From positions 310,001 through 374,000 of the forward strand of contig JANRKB010000043.1 of assembly GCA_033763695.1 (NCBI GenBank): a stretch of 64,000 nt of DNA. The letters run 5' to 3'. The position numbers and the translations under genes are program-made. The notes beneath the pieces were generated by a model. It was not told the origin of the DNA and ran no database searches. It was given only the letters and a program-made list of their open reading frames with translations. Source of the stretch: JANRKB01 sp033763695 (GTDB lineage: Bacteria; Planctomycetota; Phycisphaerae; Phycisphaerales; UBA1924). Each line of letters starts with the position of its first letter. The stretch's first letter is position 1. Positions 1-8,952 of this stretch are shown in pieces.

Positions 1-200
1 AGAACGAGCTGCGCAACCGGCGCAGCGCAGTGCAGCGCTACCGCTACATCCAGCGCCTCAAAGATCGGGCGGCGTTCACGGACATCGAAGAGATGACGGC
101 GCGGCTCGTTGGCTTTGCCGCCGAACGCTGCTTGCCCGCGGACCAGCGCCTGCCGATCACCGTGGACAAGGCGAAGAAGGCCGTGCCGGAGACGAAGTGA
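1..200 (+). CDS. 3' end of an unidentified gene (partial)
   Basis: An open frame enters from the left edge and stops with TGA at 198-200. The 65 visible residues are charged and helical-looking, with RYRYIQRLKDR near the start of the visible part and a Lys-rich tail ending VPETK. No signal peptide, catalytic motif or membrane segment is visible, and the start is outside the window. I do not recognise the family. The gene converges with the M1 peptidase gene that ends at 315, leaving about 114 bases that include part of a dispersed repeat. Confidence 0.5.
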   Translation, partial: NELRNRRSAVQRYRYIQRLKDRAAFTDIEEMTARLVGFAAERCLPADQRLPITVDKAKKAVPETK

Positions 201-275
201 CGCCGGTCGCCAGGACGCGATGGCGGCGCGCGATTGCACGACTCGCGGGTGACGATCACACGACGGGTTCGCGCG

Positions 276-319
276 TTCCGAATGCCCAATCCCGGATGCC
301 CAGTGCCTTCTGCTTCAGC
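276..319. repeat. dispersed GAATGCCCAATCCC-type repeat, copy 1
   Basis: This 44-base stretch matches bases 53052-53093 inside dnaE. Hand alignment shows three substitutions and two single-base gaps. The core reads GAATGCCCAATCCCGGATGC and ends TGCTTCAGC. The end of the repeat supplies the TGA stop (315-317, complement) of the adjacent peptidase gene. Confidence 0.65.
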
Positions 320-2717
320 ACCCGGCTTCGAACGCCGCAACGAAGGCGTCGAAGTCGGTGAAATCGACGAAGCCGTCGGCGTTGAAGTCGGCGCCTGAAC
401 CGCCGGCCTCGAACGCGCTGACGAAGGCATCAAAGTCGGTGAAGTCGAGGAAGCCGTCGGCGTTGAAGTCCGCGTCGCACGCCGGGCCGTTCACAAAGAA
501 CGAAACGGTTGCGTCGCCGCCGGGCTGGCCGTCGCCGCTGGGCAGCGAGGCGACCAAGCCGGACTTGAGTGCGCCGCCGGGCGTCTCGCCGTCGAGCGCG
601 AGGCCGCCCGCCGTCACCTGAGCCGCGTTGGCGGTAATGGTGTATGAGCCGCCGCGGAGGGCCGACGAGAAGTTGAGCGTGACCTTGTTCTGGGCGGGCG
701 TGTTGACGACGCTGAAGGGAACTGGCGTGGTGCCGTTGCGCAGGACGGTGAACGCGCCTGAGGTGAGCGTGACCGGATCGCTGAACCACAGGTTCACGCT
801 GCTCACAGTGGCGGCTTCGAGCGTCGCGTTGATCGCGGGGCTGACTTCGACCAGCGCCGGCGCGGTCGTGACATACGCCTCGCTGTTCTTGGCCTTGGTC
901 AAGATCCAGTTGTCGGGGTCGAGCGTGATCGCGCTCGCGCCCGTCACCGTGCCCAGCGGCAGCACATAGCCGCTGCTGAGTTGATCGTTGTTGATGACGA
1001 ACGTTGAAGTGCCGCCCGTGCGCGTGACGCGCACGTCGATGGGCATCTGATAGACGGGGAAGGTGGCGTCCTGCGTCTGGCGCAGCGACATCTTGACGTA
1101 GTTCTTGCCGTTCACCGTGCGGGTGGTGAAGCCGTAGTTGTACGTGGGCGTGCCCTTGAAGTAGACCCACTGGTCGAAGTAACGCTCGAGGTTGAGGCCG
1201 CTGACGGACTCGCAGACGGCGCGGAAGTCATCGGTGGTGGCGGCCGAGCCCTGATACATGGCGCGATACGCCGCGAGCGTGTTCCAGAAGGTGGTGTCGC
1301 CCATGACTTTGCGGAGCATGTGGACGACCCACGCGCCCTTGCGATAGCTCGAGTCGGAGTTGAAGATCGCGCCCTCGCTCGCGGTGTTGGTGACGTAGAC
1401 CGCACGATCAACGCCGAGCGCGGATGGCCGGCGCGAAAGCATCGCGCTGAGATACGCGGGCAGACCCGTCGAGCCGGGCTTGCGTTCTTCCCACACGGCT
1501 TCGCTGAAGGTGGCGAAGCCTTCGTTGAGCCAGATGTCATTCCAGAAGCGGCAGGTGACGTTGTCGCCCCACCACTGGTGGCCGAGTTCGTGTGCCGTCA
1601 CGTCTTCCCAGAAGCCGCCCTGGCCGGTGAAGGTTTGATGCTCCATGCCGCCCGAGAAGCCGAACTGGTACATGCCGTACTTCTCGTTGATGAACGGGTA
1701 TTCGCCGTAAACGGGCTTGAAGGCGGCGAGCATCTGGACGGACTTCTCCCACGCGGCGCGATTGCTGGCGTTGTCGCTGCCGGGGTAAAGCGCAAACTGC
1801 ACGGGCATGCTGCCGGTCGTGCCGTCGGGCTTGGTGTAGACGTAGTTCTTGGTCCACTGGTTGTAGTTGGTGCTGGCGAAGAAGACGAGGTAGGGCGCGG
1901 TGGGATAGTTCGTGGCCCAGCGGTAGCGCTTGCGGCTGCCGCTGAGCGTGTCGGTCCCTTGCAAGAGGCCATTCGACAAACTCACCATCGTCGACGGAGC
2001 GGTGATCGCGATCTGCACAGTCGCCTTGTCACTCATGTCGCCGGGGCCGCCGATCGGCGCGTCCTTGGTACACCACCATGTGCCCGCGTAATACGGCTGG
2101 CTGAGCGTGTAGACCAGATTCTGGCCGCCCTGTGTGCCCCATGTGATGGAGCCGAAGCCGCTGCCGCTCGCTGCTCCGGTGTAGGACACGCGGAACGTGA
2201 ACGTCTCGCCGGGGTTGTAGGTGCGATCGAGGTTGACGCGGCGCTGGTAGCCGTTGGCGATGGCGACGTTACCCAGCGCGACGCCGTTGCTCGTAATCGT
2301 TGTGATCGTGAATGAGTCCGAGAGAACGAACGTGAACTGGTTCACGGCATTCACGGCCTTGACCGTCATGATGACAGTGCCGGTGATCGTCCGCGTCGAG
2401 GGGAAGATCTCAAAGTCGATGTTGTAGTTGGTGACATCGGTGTCGGTCGCGGCCTCGCGCGGGCCATAGCCGCCGCTGGTGCTGAACGCCGGGTTGCTGC
2501 CGTCGGGCGCCAAGCCTGCGCGGAACATCGCCCGCATTGCCTCGGCCTTGCCGCAGGTCGCCATCGGGCGCGCGAGTTCGTCCAGGCTGGTCGCGTAGGC
2601 GTGGGCCTCATCTGCAGCCAGCGGCTGCGCGACCTGCGCGAGTGAAACCGGCCCACCGCTCAACGCGGCCAGAAGAACAGCAAGCGACGACATCGCGCGG
2701 GTGTGCATGAAGTGCAT
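315..2717 (-). CDS. secreted M1-family metallopeptidase with GC-type dockerin
   Basis: An 800-residue exported zinc aminopeptidase-like protein. A signal peptide lies in the first 30 residues (SSLAVLLAALSGG, then LAQ). An N-terminal beta domain is followed by the gluzincin core: HELGHQWW at about residue 376 and the downstream NEGFATFSE, giving the HExxH-x18-E zinc site. The substrate-recognition motif reads GGMEHQ where classical M1 enzymes have GAMEN, so exopeptidase specificity is uncertain. A late Ig-like region (PAINATLEAATVSSVNLWFS) precedes two dockerin repeats and a terminal Gly-Cys. GAGG lies just upstream of the ATG at 2717. A second in-frame ATG nine bases downstream is equally possible. 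The gene is divergent from the sugar dehydrogenase at 3087. Confidence 0.9.
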   Translation of the reverse strand: MHFMHTRAMSSLAVLLAALSGGPVSLAQVAQPLAADEAHAYATSLDELARPMATCGKAEAMRAMFRAGLAPDGSNPAFSTSGGYGPREAATDTDVTNYNIDFEIFPSTRTITGTVIMTVKAVNAVNQFTFVLSDSFTITTITSNGVALGNVAIANGYQRRVNLDRTYNPGETFTFRVSYTGAASGSGFGSITWGTQGGQNLVYTLSQPYYAGTWWCTKDAPIGGPGDMSDKATVQIAITAPSTMVSLSNGLLQGTDTLSGSRKRYRWATNYPTAPYLVFFASTNYNQWTKNYVYTKPDGTTGSMPVQFALYPGSDNASNRAAWEKSVQMLAAFKPVYGEYPFINEKYGMYQFGFSGGMEHQTFTGQGGFWEDVTAHELGHQWWGDNVTCRFWNDIWLNEGFATFSEAVWEERKPGSTGLPAYLSAMLSRRPSALGVDRAVYVTNTASEGAIFNSDSSYRKGAWVVHMLRKVMGDTTFWNTLAAYRAMYQGSAATTDDFRAVCESVSGLNLERYFDQWVYFKGTPTYNYGFTTRTVNGKNYVKMSLRQTQDATFPVYQMPIDVRVTRTGGTSTFVINNDQLSSGYVLPLGTVTGASAITLDPDNWILTKAKNSEAYVTTAPALVEVSPAINATLEAATVSSVNLWFSDPVTLTSGAFTVLRNGTTPVPFSVVNTPAQNKVTLNFSSALRGGSYTITANAAQVTAGGLALDGETPGGALKSGLVASLPSGDGQPGGDATVSFFVNGPACDADFNADGFLDFTDFDAFVSAFEAGGSGADFNADGFVDFTDFDAFVAAFEAGC

Positions 2718-3086
2718 ACCTCAAAGGAATGATGGATGAAACCACTCGTGGTTGAAACAGGCAAGACGCAGAATCGACACGACCAGACCAACCCAACGAA
2801 CCGATCCAAGGCACAGGCACATACGCCCAAACGAGGCCGCGGCACGTCGAGAATGATCGCGCCGCGCCCGCCCGGGCCCTCTTCCTTTCGAGTCTACCGA
2901 AAAGCGGTTGCATTTCACCCCTTTTTCTCCGCTCATTTGGTCGTCGGTTTTCGTTCAAACGAGCGTTGACGGACGAACGTGGTCGGGTAGATTGGTGTTC
3001 TCCGTCGCTGGGCGGACGCATGGAGACTCTGCGCCAGGCGTCCATCCGGGAACAATGCGGCGGTTGCTCAGCAGAGGAGGACCATC
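2718..3086. other. 369-bp divergent intergenic region
   Basis: This spacer separates the divergent peptidase and sugar dehydrogenase genes, so it should carry promoters for both. A sigma-70-like candidate toward the right is annotated separately. The leftward part carries GAGG before the peptidase ATG but no promoter I can defend. No coding signal was recognised. Confidence 0.5.
2966..2993 (+). promoter_or_regulatory. candidate sigma-70 promoter for the sugar dehydrogenase
   Basis: TTGACG at 2966-2971 and TAGATT at 2988-2993 are separated by 16 bases and resemble -35 and -10 boxes. Transcription would start near 3000, about 87 bases before the ATG. This is pattern recognition only. Confidence 0.4.
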
Positions 3087-4676
3087 ATGTCGTCACGCGC
3101 CCACGCCCGTCCGGGTCACGCTGTTTCCGCCGTCGCGCTCGTCTGCGCCGGCCTTGCTTGTGCCGCGCCTGCCTCGGCCCAAGTCGCCACGCAGACGCTC
3201 GTCACAGGGCTGGCTCGGCCGCTGTTTGTGACGCAGGCCCCCGGCGACAACGACCGGCTCTTCATCGTTGAGCAGCGCAGCAGCACGACTGGTCGCGTCC
3301 GCATTTACAAGCAGTCGACGAGTGCGCTGCTGGCGACGCCATTCATCTCGGTCCTCAATGTCACGACGGGCAGCGAGCAGGGCCTGCTCGGGCTGGCCTT
3401 CCACCCCAAGTACAACCTCCCGTTTTCCCAAGGCGGCGGGTACTTCTTCCTGAACTACACGAACTCGGGCGGCGGTGCCGCGGGCAAGACCAACATCTTC
3501 CGCTTCCGCGTGAATGCCACGAACCCCGATCTGGCCGACACCACCACCAACGCCTCGGTCCTGCAGATCAACCAGCCGTTCAACAATCACAATGGCGGCT
3601 GGATGGGCTTTGGTCCCGACGCCATGCTCTACATTGCGAGCGGCGACGGCGGCTCGGGCAACGACCCCAACAACGCGGGCCTTGACATTACCAATCAACT
3701 GCTCGGCAAGATGCTCCGCCTCGACGTCGACGGCCCGGACAACGTTCCGGGCAACAGCGACGACGACGGCTTCGCCGCGGACAACACCCGTCTCTACACC
3801 ATTCCCTCCAACAATCCTTTCGTCGGCGTCACCGGCGATGACGAGATCTGGCACTTTGGCCTGCGGAATCCGTGGCGCGATTCGTTTGATCGCCTCACCG
3901 GCGAGATGTGGATTGCAGACGTCGGACAGGTCGATCGCGAAGAGGTCAACCGCGTCGCCGCCCACGATGACACCACGTCCTTCGGCCAGCCCGGCTACCA
4001 AGGCGGCAAGAACTTTGGTTGGCGCGTCCGCGAAGGCTTCCGCGCGACCGGCCTCTCCGCACCCGCCGACGCCGGCCCCGTGCCGTATCTTGATCCTGTC
4101 TTTGACTACGACCACGGCGCCGACATCCCGCCCGTGAACAACACCGGCTGCTCCATCACCGGCGGCTACGTCTATCGCGGCTGCAAGATCCCGTCGCTGT
4201 GGGGCAAGTACATCTTCGGCGACTACTGCTCGGGTTGGGTCCACGCCTATGACCCCGCGACCGGTACGAGCCGTGAGGTGATCAATGTCGGCTTTGGCCT
4301 CGTCTCGTTCGGCGAGGACAACAACGGCGAGTTGTATGTCGTCCTTTCCAACGCCGGCGCCAACGTCGGCGAAGTCCGCCGAATCGTCTCCACCGTCGCC
4401 CTGGTCGACTGCAACGCCAACGGCTGCGATGATGCCATCGAGATCGCCAGCGGCTCGGCACGCGATCGCAACGCCGACAGCATTCCCGACGAGTGCACCC
4501 GCGGCTGTCCGGCGGACGTCACCGCCGACACTTTCCTCGATTTCACCGACTTTGACGCCTTCGTCGAGGACTTCGAGGCCGGCAGCCGCTGGGCCGACTT
4601 CACCGGCGATGGCTTCCTCGATTTCACCGACTTTGACGCCTTCGTCGAGGCGTTCGAGGCTGGCTGCGGCAACTGA
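3087..4676 (+). CDS. secreted PQQ-type sugar dehydrogenase (glucose/sorbosone dehydrogenase family) with dockerin
   Basis: A 529-residue exported protein. The signal peptide ends near ASAQVATQ. The body matches soluble glucose/sorbosone dehydrogenases: GLARPLFVTQAPGDNDRLF at the start, then EQGLLGLAFHP, NHNGGWMGFGPDAMLY, DDEIWHFGLRNPWRDSFD and a late GGYVYRG...GKYIFGDYCSG block, consistent with a six-bladed propeller. The family oxidises aldoses using PQQ and Ca2+; the substrate here is unknown. A calcium-binding-like stretch (DCNANGCDDAIEIASGS, ending DSIPDEC) links to two dockerin repeats. The protein ends EAGCGN, two residues past the usual Gly-Cys. GAGGAGG lies seven bases before the ATG. 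Confidence 0.88.
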   Translation: MSSRAHARPGHAVSAVALVCAGLACAAPASAQVATQTLVTGLARPLFVTQAPGDNDRLFIVEQRSSTTGRVRIYKQSTSALLATPFISVLNVTTGSEQGLLGLAFHPKYNLPFSQGGGYFFLNYTNSGGGAAGKTNIFRFRVNATNPDLADTTTNASVLQINQPFNNHNGGWMGFGPDAMLYIASGDGGSGNDPNNAGLDITNQLLGKMLRLDVDGPDNVPGNSDDDGFAADNTRLYTIPSNNPFVGVTGDDEIWHFGLRNPWRDSFDRLTGEMWIADVGQVDREEVNRVAAHDDTTSFGQPGYQGGKNFGWRVREGFRATGLSAPADAGPVPYLDPVFDYDHGADIPPVNNTGCSITGGYVYRGCKIPSLWGKYIFGDYCSGWVHAYDPATGTSREVINVGFGLVSFGEDNNGELYVVLSNAGANVGEVRRIVSTVALVDCNANGCDDAIEIASGSARDRNADSIPDECTRGCPADVTADTFLDFTDFDAFVEDFEAGSRWADFTGDGFLDFTDFDAFVEAFEAGCGN

Positions 4677-4983
4677 ACCGCCACACACGTCACTTCGACC
4701 CCGTTGGCGGCATGAGGATGCCTTGTTCTCGGACGGTGCGCCACGATTCGAGTCCTGATCGGGTTGTGTGACTTGCGTTTGCGTGTCACACTTGAGTGAG
4801 TCGTGGTTTTCTTCTGAGGCGTTCGCCGCAGGGGGAACCACGCTCCGTCTTTTGCGGAAGATTGCGAGCGGGTTGTGTGCGTTTGGCGCGGCGTGCCGTG
4901 CGGCGGTCATTGTCTCGCCGCTGAGCCGGCCCGGACGCATTTTTGGTCGTCGTTCAGAAGTCAAAGAGAACCGGAGGTCGGTG
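4677..4983. other. 307-bp intergenic region upstream of the first matrixin gene
   Basis: No coding signal was recognised. The open frame continues upstream from 4984 to 4768 but has no signal peptide or ribosome site there, so I treat this stretch as leader. It contains the inverted repeat at 4766-4791 and an AACCGGAGG ribosome site just before the ATG at 4984. Confidence 0.5.
4766..4791. promoter_or_regulatory. inverted repeat GTGTGAC-N12-GTCACAC
   Basis: Perfect 7-base arms at 4766-4772 and 4785-4791 lie 90 bases past the dehydrogenase stop and 193 bases before the metalloprotease ATG. They could be an operator or a weak terminator stem. No T-tract follows. Confidence 0.35.
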
Positions 4984-6825
4984 ATGTCGCAGCGTTCAGG
5001 AATGGGTCGTGGCAGCGTGCTCGTGCAGGTCGCGGGCATCGCGGCGGTTGTGGTTGTTTCCGCCGGCCTCGCCGCCCATCGCGGCACCTCGGCCCGCCAA
5101 CTCGCGTACACCGGCCCGCTGGACGCTCGGTCAGTTCCGATGTCGATGCGGATGGCCGACGCCTCGTTTATGCAAAGCTGGGACAGCGCGATCCCGCGCG
5201 AAGAGCTCCTCCGCGAGCGCGACGTGCCGGTCGCGTACTGCTTCAGCGCTGAGAACCCGCCCTCGCAGCAAGTGCAGGCCGCGCTGATGGCCGCGATGCA
5301 GGGCAGCGCGTACGGCGGACGCTACAACGTCAGCAACCGCTGGAGCATCGGAAACCAAGGTGACCCCGTCACGCTCCGCTGGTCGTTCGCGCCCGACGGC
5401 ATCGCGTGGGACGGCGGCAACAACGTGCTCTTCTCCACGCTCGACTCGCAGTTTGCGTCCGCCGGCGGCCGCGCAACGTGGATCACGCAGTTCGTCAACA
5501 GCTTCGCCCGCTACTCCGCGCTCTCAGGCCTCAAGTACACCCGCGTCACCGGCCCCAACGCCAGCGGCAACGCCGACGCCGACGACGGCGCCGGCTTCGG
5601 CACCGCTGGTTCCGCGACGCGCGGCGATGTCCGCATCGGCATGCGTCCCCAGGACGGCGCCAACGGCGTGCTCGCGTACAACTACTTCCCGCAGTCGGGC
5701 GACATGGTCATGGACGCCAGCGAGAACTGGGCCAACGGCAGCAACACCTATCGCTTCCTTCGCAACGTTGTCACCCACGAGCACGGGCACGGTCTGGGCT
5801 TCGCCCACGTCTGCCCGGCCATCGGCGTCAAGCTCATGGAGCCGTTCCTCAACACCGGCTTTGACATGCTCCGCCACGACGAAGTTCGGGCCGCCCAGCG
5901 CAGCTACGGCGACATCTATGAGCCCAACGACAGCGCCGCCGCGGCAATCGCGATCGGCGCCATTCCCGTTGGTGTGAGCGGCACCGTGGTCGGCGCTGTT
6001 CCCTCGCCCACGATCAGCAACACCGCAACGACCAGCATCGACGCCAACGCCGACACCGACTGGTACAAGTTCACCGTCGCACAGCCCTCGCTCGTCACGT
6101 TCACCATCACCCCCGCGGGACAGACCTACGACAGCTCGACGCAGAACGGCGACAGTTCGTGCAACAGCGGCAACAACATCAACACCACCGCGATGGCGAA
6201 TCTGACAATCCGACTGATCGGCACCAACGGCGTGACTTCAATCAAACTTGGCAACACCGCCGCCGCTGGGGCCAATGAGATCATGTCCGACATCTTGGTT
6301 GACAACACCGGCACGTACTACGCCGTGGTCGGCGAAGGCGACACGCCGACGCAGTCGCAGCTCTATCGCCTGACGATTCAGGCTCTGACCACGACGAGTG
6401 TGACGGCCAGCGATAGCGCGAGCGGCCAGGTCAATCTGTCGTGGACGACCGTGCCGGGCGCGACGTCGTACGCCGTCACCCGCAACACGGTGAACAGCGA
6501 GAGCGGCGCATCGAGCCTCGGCTCGACCGCCTCGACGACGTTCGTTGACGCGACCGCCGTCGGCGGCACGCAGTACTACTACTTCGTCCGCGCGACGCAG
6601 GGTGACGCGGGCGCGCCCACCCGCCTCGTCGGCTCCGACGCGGGAGCCGCGGCTTCGCCGTGCCCCGCCGACTTTAACGGCGACGGCTTCCTGGACTTCA
6701 CCGACTTTGACGCGTTCGTCGCAGCATTCGAGGCCGGCACCAACAACGCCGACTTCAACAACGACGGCTTCATCGACTTCACCGACTTCGACGCGTATGT
6801 CGCGGCGTTCGAGGCCGGCTGCTAA
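4984..6825 (+). CDS. secreted matrixin-like zinc metalloprotease with dockerin (copy 1)
   Basis: A 613-residue protein. The N-terminus (MSQRSGMGRG, then VLVQVAGIAAVVVVSAGLAA) is an export signal or anchor. The metzincin zinc motif HEHGHGLGFAH is at about residue 265, followed by a Met-turn-like KLMEPFLN, consistent with matrixin-type endopeptidases. A beta-rich segment (DTDWYKFTVAQPSLVTFTI) resembles a pre-peptidase C-terminal domain, followed by a fibronectin-III-like module (VNLSWTTVPGATSYAVTRNT) and two dockerin repeats ending EAGC. The ATG at 4984 is chosen because GGAGG precedes it and the signal follows directly. The next gene is a tandem paralog. Confidence 0.85.
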   Translation: MSQRSGMGRGSVLVQVAGIAAVVVVSAGLAAHRGTSARQLAYTGPLDARSVPMSMRMADASFMQSWDSAIPREELLRERDVPVAYCFSAENPPSQQVQAALMAAMQGSAYGGRYNVSNRWSIGNQGDPVTLRWSFAPDGIAWDGGNNVLFSTLDSQFASAGGRATWITQFVNSFARYSALSGLKYTRVTGPNASGNADADDGAGFGTAGSATRGDVRIGMRPQDGANGVLAYNYFPQSGDMVMDASENWANGSNTYRFLRNVVTHEHGHGLGFAHVCPAIGVKLMEPFLNTGFDMLRHDEVRAAQRSYGDIYEPNDSAAAAIAIGAIPVGVSGTVVGAVPSPTISNTATTSIDANADTDWYKFTVAQPSLVTFTITPAGQTYDSSTQNGDSSCNSGNNINTTAMANLTIRLIGTNGVTSIKLGNTAAAGANEIMSDILVDNTGTYYAVVGEGDTPTQSQLYRLTIQALTTTSVTASDSASGQVNLSWTTVPGATSYAVTRNTVNSESGASSLGSTASTTFVDATAVGGTQYYYFVRATQGDAGAPTRLVGSDAGAAASPCPADFNGDGFLDFTDFDAFVAAFEAGTNNADFNNDGFIDFTDFDAYVAAFEAGC

Positions 6826-6844
6826 CGCAACCAGTTCCAACGGC

Positions 6845-6880
6845 GGCGGCGTCTGACGACGCCGTCGCTCGTTTCAGTTC
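6845..6880 (+). terminator. weak terminator candidate after the first matrixin gene
   Basis: GGCGGCGTC (6845-6853) pairs with GACGCCGTC (6858-6866) around a TGAC loop with one G-T pair. Only a poor T-tract (CGTTTC) follows, so readthrough into the paralog is possible. Confidence 0.35.
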
Positions 6881-6983
6881 AGTTCCAGTCTTTCTGGGGA
6901 GCAGGGGCCCGGCGGCCATCGCCGCTTGGGTGAGCGTGGAAAGTGTGCGTCTGGGCAATGGCGATCAATCGCTGGAGATCAGG

Positions 6984-8867
6984 ATGAAGAGCAATCAAAC
7001 GAACGCCCGCGGCTGTGTGCTGGTCAAGGTTCTCGGGGGCGCGGCCGCCCTCGCGGTTATCGCTGGCCTTGCGGCGTACAAGTCCACGTCCTCACGCGAA
7101 CTGGTCTACACCGGTCCGATGGCACATGCCGAAATGGTGCCCGCGTCGATCCGCTTGGGCGGCGATGACTCCTACCTCCGAGCGTGGAACGGCCCGCTGG
7201 ATCGCGAAGCGCTGCTCGCGCCCGATCGCGTCATGCCCGTGGCCTGCTTCAGTGCCGATCAGCCTCCCTCGCAAGAGGTGCAGGCCGCGGTCAACGCCGC
7301 GATGCGCGGCGGAATGTACGGCGGGCGCTACTTCGCCAGCGATCGCTGGAGCATCGGCACGCAGGGTGACCCCATCACGCTCACCTGGTCCTTCGTGCCA
7401 GACGGTCTGAGCATCTCCGGCGGCGTCGGCGAGGCCACTTCCAACAGCACGCTCTTTTCCACCATGGACACCAAGTTCGCTGCCAGTGGCGGGCGCGCGA
7501 CCTGGGTTGCGCAGTTCGTCGCGTGCTTCGCCCGCTACTCGCAGCTCTCGGGGCTCAAGTACACGCGTATCACCGCCGCGAACAGCTCCGGCAACGCCGA
7601 CGCTGACGACGGTGCGGCATGGGGTTCTCCGGGTGCGGCCACCCGCGGCGAGTGCCGTATCTCCCTCCATCCGATCGACGGTGCCAACAACGTCCTCGCC
7701 TACTGCTTCTTCCCCAGCAGCGGCGGCGTCGGCGGCGACATGGTGCTCGACTCGGCCGAGAACTGGGGCAGCACCAGCAACACGTTCCGCTTCATGCGCA
7801 ACATCATCACGCACGAGCACGGCCACGGCCTGGGCCTCTCGCACGTCTGCCCCACCAACGGCACCAAGTTGATGGAGCCGTTCCTCAACACCTCCTTCGA
7901 CACGCTCCGCCACGATGACGTCCGCGGCGCGCAGCGCAACTACGGCGACATCAACGAGCCCAATGACAACGCCGCCGGCGCAACCAACATCGGCGCTGTC
8001 CCTGTCGGCGTGAGCGGCGTTTCGGTCGGCACCGTCCCGTCACCCACCATCACCAACACTTCCACTGTGGGCATCGACGGCAACGGCGATCAGGACTGGT
8101 ACAAGTTCACCGTCGCACAGCCTTCGCTCGTCACCTTCACGGCCATCCCCGCCGGACAGACCTACGACAACTCCACGCAGAACTCCAACGGCTCGTGCAA
8201 CAGCGGCAACAACATCAACACGACCGCGATGGCCAACCTCGATATCCGCATCATCGGCACCAACGGCGTGACCACGGTGAAGCTCGGCTCCACCGCCGCC
8301 GCGGGCAGCAACGAAGTGCTCAGCGACATCCTCATCGATGCTGCCGGTCCTTACTACGCGGTCGTGGTCGAGAATGGAACGCCGACGGAGAACCAGCTCT
8401 ACCGCCTCACGGTTCAGGCGCTGAGCACCACCAGCGTGACCGCCACGGACAACACGCTCACCAACCAGGTGAACCTGTCGTGGACCACCGTCCCCGGTGC
8501 GACCAGCTACACCATCCTCCGCAACACCTCCAACACCGAGACGGGCGCGACCACGCTTGGCTCCACCGCCTCCACCACCTACAGCGATCTCACCGCCGAC
8601 GGCGGCACGCAGTACTACTACTTCGTCCGCGCGACGCAGGGCGACGCCGGCTCGCCCACGCGCCTGGTTGGCTCCGACGCTGGCTCGGCGATCGCACCGC
8701 CCTGCCCGGCCGACTTCAACAACGACGGCTTCCTCGACTTCACCGACTTTGACGCCTTCGTCGCGGCCTTCGAGGCGGGCGCGGCGGGCGGTGACTTCAA
8801 CAACGACGGCTTCATCGACTTCACCGACTTCGACGCGTATGTTGCGGCGTTTGAGGCCGGCTGCTGA
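6984..8867 (+). CDS. secreted matrixin-like zinc metalloprotease with dockerin (copy 2)
   Basis: A 627-residue tandem paralog of the preceding protein, colinear along its whole length. An N-terminal hydrophobic signal (VLGGAAALAVIAGLAAY) is followed by the zinc motif HEHGHGLGLSH at about residue 277 and KLMEPFLN. A pre-peptidase-like beta segment (DQDWYKFTVAQPSLVTF), a fibronectin-like segment and two dockerin repeats ending EAGC complete it. The ATG at 6984 follows GGAG at short spacing. It carries small insertions relative to copy 1, for example around GGVGEATSNSTLFSTM. It is a probable extracellular protease; the substrate is unknown. Confidence 0.85.
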   Translation: MKSNQTNARGCVLVKVLGGAAALAVIAGLAAYKSTSSRELVYTGPMAHAEMVPASIRLGGDDSYLRAWNGPLDREALLAPDRVMPVACFSADQPPSQEVQAAVNAAMRGGMYGGRYFASDRWSIGTQGDPITLTWSFVPDGLSISGGVGEATSNSTLFSTMDTKFAASGGRATWVAQFVACFARYSQLSGLKYTRITAANSSGNADADDGAAWGSPGAATRGECRISLHPIDGANNVLAYCFFPSSGGVGGDMVLDSAENWGSTSNTFRFMRNIITHEHGHGLGLSHVCPTNGTKLMEPFLNTSFDTLRHDDVRGAQRNYGDINEPNDNAAGATNIGAVPVGVSGVSVGTVPSPTITNTSTVGIDGNGDQDWYKFTVAQPSLVTFTAIPAGQTYDNSTQNSNGSCNSGNNINTTAMANLDIRIIGTNGVTTVKLGSTAAAGSNEVLSDILIDAAGPYYAVVVENGTPTENQLYRLTVQALSTTSVTATDNTLTNQVNLSWTTVPGATSYTILRNTSNTETGATTLGSTASTTYSDLTADGGTQYYYFVRATQGDAGSPTRLVGSDAGSAIAPPCPADFNNDGFLDFTDFDAFVAAFEAGAAGGDFNNDGFIDFTDFDAYVAAFEAGC

Positions 8868-8897
8868 GTCCGAACTCCGTTGCAGATGACTCGTATC

Positions 8898-8930
8898 GGG
8901 CCGGGGCGGAAACGCTCCGGCCCGCTTTCC
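8898..8930 (+). terminator. rho-independent terminator after the matrixin pair
   Basis: GGGCCGGGGCG (8898-8908) pairs with CGCTCCGGCCC (8913-8923) around a GAAA tetraloop with one G-T pair. GCTTTCC follows. It lies 31 bases past the stop of the second matrixin gene. Confidence 0.6.
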
Positions 8931-8952
8931 AAGGTGATTCACGGAGTTCGGC

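Noticed and set aside
4766..4791. CRP-type binding site
   Set aside because: The arms TGTGAC/GTCACA are separated by 12 bases, whereas CRP sites have a 6-base spacer between TGTGA and TCACA.
3093..5111. Long open frame on the minus strand opposite the sugar dehydrogenase and matrixin leader
   Set aside because: It is opposite a gene with clear family motifs, and its translation is Val/Ala/Gly/Asp-rich low complexity, as expected for the antisense of GC-rich coding DNA.
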